A DNA stretch of 64,000 nucleotides from Biscogniauxia marginata (Eukaryota; Ascomycota; Sordariomycetes; Xylariales; Xylariaceae), in contig MU404072.1 of assembly GCA_022695795.1 (NCBI GenBank), forward strand, positions 1-64,000, written 5' to 3'. Below, in pieces: positions 46,539 to 55,542 of the stretch. The stretch's first letter is position 1. Every line of letters begins with the position of its first letter. The position numbers and the translations under genes are program-made. The notes below the pieces were generated by a model. The model ran no database searches and was not told where the DNA came from. It was given only the letters and a program-made list of their open reading frames with translations.

Positions 46539-47188
46539 TGTCGAGGGAGTCCTAAATGTAGATTGTTCTGGAGGGCTTGTTGTAAGAGGGGTGTGAAATC
46601 TGGTGTAGTCTATGTCTTATCTTCTAGATATGGTAGGGGGGCTCATAGGGAGTTACGATTTTGTCTGTTATATTATGTAGGAGTTTATATCATGAGAACC
46701 TGTGGTTGATACGTGAGTTGCTGATATGGAGATGGAGGGATACGGAACACATGAAGACATGCCTACTTCATATGCGGGTACATAAGGCCCTAGTGGACCC
46801 TCCAATACGTACCTAGGTATGTGGGTCCCGGGTACATACTATATAGGTACATAGGTACATAGGTACATAGGTACATAGGTACATAGGTACCGGGCTACCT
46901 AGTACCCCGGAAGCGGAAGAATACGCACGGGAACTAGGTACATACCTACCTACTAGGTTAGGTACCTAACAGGTACGGGTAGGTACCTTAGGTACCTACG
47001 GAGGCTGGGATGTACCCAAGCTCGGACCAACCAGGCTCAAGCACCCACGCTACGCGGCGCGATTGCGATTGCTGGCTGCTCTGAATCTCATTACCTGGTA
47101 AAAATTATAATTTATCGTATTGACTTTATTCGCGAGCTCCCTCTTGACAGTGACCGTGCAGCTAACCACCGTCTCGAGCCTCTTCATA
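46539..47188. promoter_or_regulatory. Divergent promoter region of OHCU decarboxylase and prp19
   Basis: A 650-bp region between two start codons pointing away from each other, so it must contain both promoters. It carries TACCTAGGTA at 46810-46819, an 8-bp tandem array and a cluster of GGTACCT words (46930-47000). No TATA box is obvious. Which elements act as promoters is not known. Confidence 0.7.
46843..46890. repeat. 8-bp tandem repeat (ATAGGTAC)x6
   Basis: Six perfect head-to-tail copies. Further GGTACCT/AGGTACC words continue to about 47000, forming partial palindromes with the array. Confidence 0.92.
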
Positions 47189-48871
47189 ATGCTGTGTGCA
47201 AGTGAGTACTTAATGGAGCGATTTCGGTGTTTATAACTATTGGCCCGGTTTCTATGCTAATGTGATTGCAGTCTCTGGCGAAGCTCCTCAAGAGCCCGTG
47301 GTTTCTAAGATCTCAGGTTCGCATCTTGTCTTGCCTTATGACCAGGCTTTCCCACCGGCCCGCCTCAGCGCTGACACTGGACATTAGGCTCCGTATTCGA
47401 GAAGCGGTTGATCGAGAAATACATTGAAGAGAATGGCAAGGATCCAGTCACTGGCGAGGACCTGACCCTTGACGACCTCCTCCCCATCAAGTCCTCTCGC
47501 GTGGTTCGACCTCGACCGCCTACCCTCACCTCCATACCAGCTCTTCTCTCTACCTTCCAGAACGAGTGGGACGCCCTCGCTCTAGAGACATACAACCTAA
47601 AAGAACAACTGGCGCGGACGCGCGAGGAGCTGGCGACTGCGTTGTATCAGCACGATGCCGCCGTTCGCGTCATTGCGAGGTTGACGAAGGAGCGCGATGA
47701 GGCTAGAGATGCCCTGTCCAAGGTGACCGTTTCGGCGGCTGGCCCTAGCAACGGTGACGCCATGGCTGTAGATGCCGAGGCCCTATCTGAAGAGCTGGCG
47801 GCCAAGGTGGACGAAACACAAGCGAAGTACGTAGTATTACTGTCACGCCTGAGATTATATAGAGCTAATTTGTATCCAGGCTGTCCAAGAGTCGGAAGAA
47901 GCGACCTATTCCTGAAGGATGGGTCACCCCCGAAGAAGTCGCGGCTTTCGCTGTCGAAATCTCCAATTCACTTCCTGTCCCGCAGACGACCACTCTTACT
48001 GTCGAGGAGGGCTATGCTGCCATTGGTGGATTACAGGGGGATGTCGCCATATACTCGATCGAGTCGGATAATTTGGAACGCTCTCTGAAGGTCAACGAAC
48101 CCGTGACAGACTCGATATGGGAGGGCTCTAGGGTCATCTTTTCGACGTCTAAGGGCTCGGTGAAGGTATTCGAGAATGGCAGCGAGGTTGCGTCTTTCTC
48201 AGATCACGCTGGGCCAGCGACTGGGCTCTCTATCCATCCCAGCAAGGAGATCTTGGCGTCCGTAGGTTCCGACAAGAGCTTTGTGTTCTACGACCTAGCC
48301 AATCTGCAGCGTGCCACTCGCGTCTACACCAACTCTGGCAAGTCATCCACACAGCTCATGAAACTCGATGGTACATGTCTAACCTCGCATAGCCCTGACG
48401 TCCTGTGCATTCCATCCAGATGGACACCTGTTTGCTGCGGGCACGGGCTCTGGCGAGATCAAACTATTCATGACAAAGACTGGCGACGAGGTGGCGGCAT
48501 TCTCCCTGGGAGCGCCAGTGCAAGCCATCGCCTTCTCGGAGAACGGATTCTGGTTTGCGGCGACGGCTAAGGGACAAACGACGGTGACTATTTTCGACCT
48601 GCGAAAAGAAGGCGAGGCGGCGCAGGTCAAGGTTCTGGACGTTGGCAGCGTGGTGCAGAGCTTGGCGTGGGATTACTCACAGCAATTCCTCGCGACGGCC
48701 GGACCCGCTGGCGTGACAGTACAGCAATACAGCAAGGGCTCCAAGTCTTGGACCGAACCGTTGAGGGCAGCCGTCAGCGCAGTGGACGTCCAATGGGCGA
48801 CGAACGCAAGCAAGCTCATGGCAGTGAATGGGGAGGGCGTAGTCAGTGTTCTTAGTGCTAAGGAGTCGTGA
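47189..48871 (+). CDS. prp19: Prp19, U-box E3 ligase and spliceosome NineTeen complex subunit
   Basis: Five exons: 47189-47201 (13 nt), 47272-47316 (45 nt), 47388-47826, 47880-48337, 48393-48871, total 477 residues, the usual Prp19 length. The spliced N terminus [36 protein letters not shown] is the U-box with its family-specific start MLCAIS, followed by DPVTGEDL. A coiled coil follows (LKEQLARTREELATALYQHDAAV; tetramerisation region in yeast), then KKRPIPEGW and the WD40 propeller (HPSKEILASVGSDKSFVFYDL, FHPDGHLFAAGTGSGEIKLF, AAVSAVDVQWATNASKLMAVNGEG). It acts in the nucleus in spliceosome activation and DNA repair. The fourth intron uses a GC donor: only removal of 48338-48392 yields VYTNSALTSCAFHPDGHLF. 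Confidence 0.95.
48338..48392 (+). other. GC-AG intron of prp19
   Basis: It begins GCAAGT and ends GCATAG, 55 nt, matching the length of the other introns. Apart from C at position 2 the donor agrees with the consensus, as is usual for GC-AG introns. A GT site inside (48371) would leave only 22 nt with the same acceptor, or lose the FHP motif with the next one. Confidence 0.88.
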
Positions 48872-50193
48872 TATCTGGGGACTTGGATGACGATGGAAGG
48901 GGTTTCAAGATGCAATATAGACCGTGGGACGCACACATTCCTGTAATGGATACTCGGCTAGCTATCTAGAACGAGACTGAAAAGGGATGAACTAGTAGGA
49001 GTGATGAATTAGTGTACACTACAAGCACCACAGAAAATGATATGATACCTACAAGTACTCTACATTTTCCGCAGGCCTCAGTCAGATTTATGTGTGAGAG
49101 AGCAAGTTGAGGGAGTGGTGAGGATCCACCTAAATTACGGTATCGAAGTCATCATAATAGTTCTTCTACCCCTTACCTGTAGGATTATCACGAGGATTGG
49201 CCACTGTGATGCTTGTAACTTGGTATCTACATGTAGAAAGAAGCCTGTGGTAGCATTAGGTAGGTAAGTCCTACCGCAGTCGCGTTGATTCTACAATGTA
49301 CCTGGTATGTGAATGAGCTATCTCCTGACCTAGGGAAGTACCTCGTATTGTTTTATGGTGGCATGGTGGAGAGGGAAACAGGTAGCAGGTAACAGGTAGC
49401 AGGTAGCAGGTAAGCAACCTAGTGGTGAGTAATGGCGTTACGCTGGAGGAAATTAGGTAACAACCTTAGTACATAGGTACCGTAATTGCATGGATGGAAC
49501 GAGGTCATAAGGTAACTGAATTGTGTAGCAAACACCTAAACCCCGCAGGGGAAGTACATGTACCTACATACATGTAGGTAAACTTCACTAGCATGGAAGG
49601 CCCACTACTGTGCAAATGCATGTACATGTACAATGTTTGTCATCGCATGTATGTAGTTACCGAGTCCGTGTGGGCTCCCTGGTCTCGTTGTAGCTTGTCG
49701 CTGTCGCCGCAGACACCAACCATCGCTATCGCGTCACGCAAATAAGTACAAAAAAAAAAAGAAGAAAAAAGTGAGAACAAAAGAAAGGGCGAAAAAAAAG
49801 AAAAGATTTACACTTTTCATTCCCGCACCACCGACGGGCAAACTATCTTCCAACATATGATTTCACCACACTTACAGTTCGAAGACTGGACGGGACTACG
49901 CACATACATCACACTGTCGCATCCACTCCCTCCGAAGCCGAAAGTCGCTGGTGGCGCCTACTCGTGAGATGCTGGCAGCGATTGGCTCCTTTACCTTCTG
50001 AACGTCGGATCTCTTCTGGGGAGGGACCCATACTTATCTGGTAAGCTAGAAGAAGCTGGTCGAGCCTTCGAGGAAGAAGGAGGAGGACGGAGAAAGAGGA
50101 AGAAGAGCTGAGCTGACCAGGCTTGAGTTGCACAGACGGGGGAAGCCTGACCTCAGCAGAAGTCCTCAGCAGATATTTTATTTAATTTTTATC
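48872..50193. other. Intergenic region with short tandem repeats
   Basis: 1.3 kb between two plus-strand genes. It contains a tandem AGCAGGTA/ACAGGTA array at 49378-49413, several copies of ACATGTAC and a poly-A/G tract at about 49750-49806. The last 200 bp are the leader of the next gene. Confidence 0.55.
49378..49413. repeat. 7-8-bp tandem repeat (GCAGGTA-like)
   Basis: Five imperfect copies of (A)ACAGGT / AGCAGGT run head to tail. The position is intergenic and no function is indicated. Confidence 0.75.
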
Positions 50194-52071
50194 ATGGCCG
50201 AAATCCCAGACTCCGAATCTCTCGAGCCTCTCTCGTCCTCTTCCGTCTCTGCTCGCGGACGAGGTCACAGTGCAGATACCGACCTCGAATCCCTCTCCGA
50301 CTCTGACATCGACTACCAGCCGCGATTCCAGGATCATCGCTCGAGTGACAGTCCCGTATCCCTGGTAATCTCTTCACCCCTGCCCGCCCGAAATTTCAGC
50401 GAAACCGACGACAACGACGAAGACGTAGACGATGACGAAGACTTTGGCCTAGGGCGGGTTGGCGAACTGGGCTTCCCTGGCGGTTATTTCGGCCACGGGG
50501 ATCCTTATTTCGAAGGCGACGAGGACGAAGAACTCACCGACGTCAGCTCAGACCATGCTGGTGACGCTGCATTCCGCATGCCAGACATAATCGACCCGTT
50601 TGACGAGGACGGGTTGTTCGTAGACGATTTCGACTACGGTGTGAATGGTCCAGCTGACCCTGCACCCCCCGAGATCAACGGGCGCGAGAACGTACGTGGC
50701 GTCTGGCGCGCCCTTGCCCCCGAGAATAACTTCGGAGCCCTGCAAGCCTTTCGGTTCAGGATGGAGCCCGTCGAACGGCCAGGCCGTCAAAGAGACGAGC
50801 TGGTCCAGATGGAGATGGGAGGAAACGGTAATGGAAACGGAAACGGAGATGGCAATGGGCGGAATCACCGACAGAACAGACAACAGCACCCACCAACTGT
50901 GATCGATCTTACAGGCGACGATGCCGAAAGCTCACCGAGGCCAGCTTACTTACGAGCACCCCGGCATCCTTCCCAGAATCCACGCGGGCGTCGCTCGCAA
51001 CGACGAAGTACTCCTCCCCCGTTAGCACGTAGTGATGGTAGCTATATCGGGGGCCCCCAAGTAATCAACCTCATATCCGATTCAGATGACGAGCTCGACG
51101 AGGTGCCACCCCCGAGACGAAGCAACAACAACAGTAACGACAATATCAATATTAATGACCACAACAATGCCGGCCGCGGCGCTAGAAATGCCAGGCTTGG
51201 TGATATGCCTCGACAAGCCGGCCGGGCCGGAGCACAAAATGCCGCCCTGAGGGATGCTATGAACGTTCCTCTTCAGCATTTCCATCAGATCATTGCCAAC
51301 ATCCCTATATTTCACATGATGAACCGAAATAACCCGGCAGACCGGGACCCCGACGACGACATAGTCATGTTGGGCCAGCGCAATCTGCCAGCTCCTCCGC
51401 CACCGCCAGCACACGGCAATATTGGTCCTGTGCACCTCGATTACCTTGCCGTCCCCTTTGGCCCTCCCCATTATGGTGGTGCCGTGGCTTCGCCAAAGCC
51501 CGCCCACGAGCCTCCAAAGGAAGCAAGGGAGGGCTTTACCAGAGAAACTGGTGAGGATGTGGTTGCTATCTGTCCGAGCTGCGAGAAAGAGCTAGCTTAT
51601 GATCCGGACGGCGAGGATGATGCCCCCTTGACTCCAGCCAAGAAGCAGCGCACCAAAAAGGACAAGGCAGAACATCACTTTTGGGCCGTTAAGGCCTGTG
51701 GGCATGTAAGCTTTACTTCCTCCTCTCCCTAGGGAATCGGGGAACATATACTGACTAGTCCTCTAGGTCTACTGCAAGAAGTGCTTTGATAACCGAAAGC
51801 CGGTGGGCAAGAATCCGACACCTGTGGGGTTCCGGCCGGATCCGAAGGGCACCAAGAACAAGATGCTCTGCGCCGTGGACGAGTGTGATTCTGATGTGAG
51901 TTCTAAAACCGCATGGGTTGGAATTTTCCTGTGATAAAGCACTCAAGGGGTGATGGGAGGGTGTGCTCTGTTGAACAAGGGGCATGTGGACCGCTCCCAA
52001 CAATGTTTTTATCACGATAATGTAACGATATCCTAACTTAGCATCTTTGCATCACACAGGCGTCGTGGTAA
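50194..52071 (+). CDS. RING-like zinc-finger protein with SUMO-interacting motifs
   Basis: Three exons, 50194-51705, 51767-51895, 52060-52071, 550 residues. The start MAEIPDSESL is preferred over an in-frame ATG 66 nt upstream, which would add an unlikely leader. Two strong SUMO-interacting motifs are visible: VIDLTGDD at ~236 and VINLISDSDDE at ~290, each a hydrophobic core followed by acidic residues. The C terminus has a Cys/His finger assembled across introns: ICPSCEKELAY, then KACGH joined to VYCKKCFDNRK and CAVDECDSD. This order, with SIMs before a RING-like module, resembles SUMO-targeted ubiquitin ligases (Slx8/Rfp class). The finger spacing departs from a standard RING, so ligase activity is a hypothesis. 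The middle is disordered (Asn/Gly repeats, acidic runs). The last exon encodes only Ala-Ser-Trp. Confidence 0.83.
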
Positions 52072-53063
52072 CTCTGGGAAAGGACAGACGGCTACTAGGA
52101 ACCAGTGGTTAATGATTCTAAGCGGCTTAGGTTTACTGCGTATATGAACACTGCTTTCCCCAATTGTCTATCTCTCTTACACCTTTATGCCGATGTTTTC
52201 AATAGAGGGCAAGGCGTTGGATTAATAGCCTGATCTTAATGCTGCCTAGGTTAAGGCAAGCTATAGGGAGAAGAGATCTGACCGATTGTAGATATACCAT
52301 CTAACTGCCCGTGTGTTTTAGGACCGCCCGTCCGCTTCGTGTGATAAAGCTACCCTAGTAAATCGGGCCCCATCTTAGTGATGCTTGGGCGTTTATTTAT
52401 TACGCCTGGGTATGCGGGTGTATTGACCAGATTATGTTGAACTATAGGATGGTGTTTGAGTAGCACGGTTCTTATTTCGCTATATTCGACCTATCTTATT
52501 GTAATACGCCCTGCGCTGAGATAGCCTTCGAGCTTCTTGTTACGAGCAACTCAACACCAAGCACCCTACTTAGTCTGGCGTCTCTACGTTTGTGCTCAGA
52601 TTGCCTATGTCGAGAAAACACAGCCTGCCGCAAATCCACCTTCGTGTGGCGCCATGATCATCCCGAATCATTTGGTATGCGGGCGTTTCACCTCAACCCT
52701 CTTTCAAGAAAGCACGGCCGTTCCCTAGATTGTCGCGAGCTCCTATCCGCCGCTCGTTGATATTCCTGTCTTAGTGTAATCCGGTAAACATCACGTCAGT
52801 GTCTGGATCCGGCGCTCAGCGAGAATGCGTTTCGTTTCGACTTTGACCTTCAGGAGCCAGAGCCCCGATGATGGAGCACTAGGTATGTTGTCTAGATACG
52901 TATAAAACGACGATCACACCAGCCTCTCTTCCGCTGGACGGCTACCCCGTAACTTTAGATACGCCTTAAGGCCTTGGTATTGAGCCTTGTGTGCGAGCGT
53001 TCCCCGAACGAAGGGGCGGTTCTCCCTCCTGACGACCTCGAGGGGATTACGAGGTACCCAAGG
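52072..53063. other. Convergent intergenic region
   Basis: 1 kb between two genes pointing toward each other. No frame with coding character was found. One short plus-strand frame (52537-52728) has no support. Confidence 0.5.
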
Positions 53064-53771
53064 TCAAATCCCTCTCCTCAACGACTCCCCTTTCGCCTTG
53101 AGCGCCCTGGACATACAGTCGTCGTCGCCGTCAAAACTTGCGTACCGGTTTCCCCCGTCGTTCCGCCGCACAAATGCAGCGAGCCAACCCGCCTCCCGGC
53201 CCATTATCTCGACCAGGTGCCTCAAATCCCGCGCGATACCTGTCCAGAACCGCTGCGCACTCAGCTCCGCCCGCAACCTCCTGACATCCACCATCCCCCC
53301 GAGCTCAGTGTTCCACACCAACCTGCCACCGGCACGTCTCCGCGCGCAGATGGAGCATAAGTCCGCGTACCTTAGGATGCGCCATCCCGCGCTCGTCAGC
53401 AGCTCTTCGGCTACCCGCAGGCTGGCAACGAGCGCAGTGAAGTCCACGCTCGGGAATACAACCGCCAGCCGCGCGCGAAGTAGAAATTCGAGGAGCAGCA
53501 GCTGCTGGTCGTAGGCCCGCGCAGCGTCAGCGAAGGCGACGACCTCACGCCTGTCCCCTGCAGAGCGCTGGTGCAGCGCCGCGGCGCTGATGGTGTCCGC
53601 GGAGGCACCGAGGTCCTCGCGCAGACGGCGGAGCGTCGTCAGGTGCTGGTCTTGTTGGTACGCGCCCGCGGTGTGGCTGTAGGTTCGGGGGCGGTAGGGG
53701 GGCGCGAGGGCCGACGTGCTCGAGCTTGAGCCGAAGCTCGGAAAGAGGTTACTGAATCGACGGCGGGCCAT
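53064..53771 (-). CDS. Hypothetical protein, helical and Arg/Ala-rich
   Basis: A single exon of 235 residues in a GC-rich block that contrasts with its surroundings, which supports coding. The N terminus is Ser-rich (FSNLFPSFGSSSSTSALAPP). The rest looks helical: LTTLRRLREDLGASADTISAAAL, FADAARAYDQQLLLLEFLLRARLAVVF, LVASLRVAEELLTSAG and the C-terminal ARDLRHLVEIMGREAGWLAAFVRRNDG. I do not recognise the family. There is no signal peptide or membrane span. The opposite strand is open for 175 codons but its product is Ser/Pro/Arg-rich and looks like a GC-bias shadow. Possibly a lineage-specific protein; expression data would settle it. Confidence 0.62.
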   Translation of the reverse strand: MARRRFSNLFPSFGSSSSTSALAPPYRPRTYSHTAGAYQQDQHLTTLRRLREDLGASADTISAAALHQRSAGDRREVVAFADAARAYDQQLLLLEFLLRARLAVVFPSVDFTALVASLRVAEELLTSAGWRILRYADLCSICARRRAGGRLVWNTELGGMVDVRRLRAELSAQRFWTGIARDLRHLVEIMGREAGWLAAFVRRNDGGNRYASFDGDDDCMSRALKAKGESLRRGI

Positions 53772-55542
53772 TGCTATCGACTGGACTTTGCCGTAGTTCT
53801 AATCTCGGTGGCTGCTGTTGCTATTACCCGTAATGGGTAAAGCTGAGTATTGCTAAGGACGACACAATCATGTGGTATATATATGTGTACCATCATCGAA
53901 TAACTATCTCCGACAAGTTATGAGAAAGACAACGCCCACAACCAATTTTTGAGTTGCCTGTTTTGTGGAAATAAGGTAGCTATGTGATAATGCGTTGAGT
54001 AAGCCAGATGCTTGCGATACCCAGTAGCCGTATACAACTTGTATTTAGTTTCAGGTTGATGTCCACAAGGTTCAATAAATGAAAGTTAAAGTGTATTAAT
54101 CTCCTACAGCCGTAATTTGTCATGTAATACCAACCTGTCTTCATTCCCTCCATTCAGTTCTGCGGACTATCAGGCCAATTCACTGCTACTAATATTTTAT
54201 CTCCCCCTTTCTTACTTGGCCGCAAGTCATAGGTAACACGGGAAACTAGAGGGGCCTGAATAGAAAGCACAATATTATTTTCCTATATAAAATCAAGACA
54301 AGCAAACGTCCCTGTGGAGAAGAGGGCCCATTGAATCCCAAGCTCTTGTCCTTGTCAAGAATTCGGATGCTTCAGGGTTGGCACACCTTGGATGGGTGGT
54401 ACCAAAACATAGCCCCTTTCACGTGTTCGGTAACTCTCGCTTGATAATTCTTCATATTCCTTTCCGTTTCCAATGGCCGACCTGATACTCCCGGTGACGC
54501 TGCAAATCGGGAATCAGTTCATATTTGCTACAGTTGCCTCATGTCGTGCAAAAAGGCAAAAGAAAAACGCATCAAAAACGTACAACACCAGGGATTCGCT
54601 GGTCGTCACCGACCCAACTACTAATCTGGCGGTACCCAGCTTATCTAGGGCAGAGCGGACGGGATGCCGAGTATTCTGAGTCCTATGGTCGTACGTGATG
54701 GTTGTGGTGTGGCTGGAACTTATATGGTAAGGGGTCAAGCTCGACTCTGATGGCAGCATTAGTACCCGAGATAGAGAGAGCTAAAGCTCTACGTGTAGGT
54801 ACCAAGACCGGAAAGCTTATGCATAACTCTCGCAATTTAGAGATTAGGGAGCATATGTACCTAATAAGGTATGAATGAGCTTACTCTCTCATCCATCCAA
54901 GGTTGGTGGGAAGCTCTCTATATATAGGCGCTCGCGTGACGTCCCCTACGGGGAGACCCGCTATAACTGTGAATACCTTCATTCGCGACAATAACCACAA
55001 CGCTTAGTAAGTTAGATATGTAGTATACATAAAAACTTACTGGACTCGATAAAATTATTTTCCATGACCTACTAATTAACTTGATCTAGTTGATGAATTC
55101 TATACCCAGCAAGAAAGGGCTTTATTGATACCTACTGGGAGACTACCCTCATGCAATTTTTGACTTATTCTTGAATCGTATATTTTCATACTCTCCTTGT
55201 ATCGCCCCCCCCCTTCCAACAAAAAAAAAAGGGACCTATGTTATCGTAGACTATATTAGCCCTAATTGCACAACGTGTCGACAACTACATACGAGTTAAC
55301 ATGAAGTAGGAAGTTGTCCTAGGAGCAAAGAGGTAGATTGTAACTCTCACTTAGACTGATAGCTGTGACGATGTGTGCATCGGGCTTTAAAATGTCTTGA
55401 AATCAAAGGGTATACTACTATGATGATTCTATACTAGGAGTAAATATTTGACCACGTCCGACACTTTGTAATATCTAATCGGCCAGGTGTGGTGCAAATG
55501 GGAGGGTAAAGTCGTAGCCTGGGTGCCGTGAAAGCCTGCAAC
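53772..55542. other. Intergenic, no gene seen
   Basis: 1.8 kb between two minus-strand genes. It is slightly AT-rich, with a short poly-C/poly-A pair at 55205-55231. No frame has coding character. Confidence 0.5.

Noticed and set aside
48371..48392. GT-AG alternative for the prp19 intron 4 (22 nt)
   Set aside because: It is too short for spliceosomal removal and would insert about a dozen residues in front of ALTSCAFHPDG that Prp19 proteins lack.
52987..53514. 175-codon plus-strand ORF opposite the orphan gene at 53064-53771
   Set aside because: The product is Ser/Arg/Pro-rich and unstructured. The minus-strand frame is longer and gives plausible helices.
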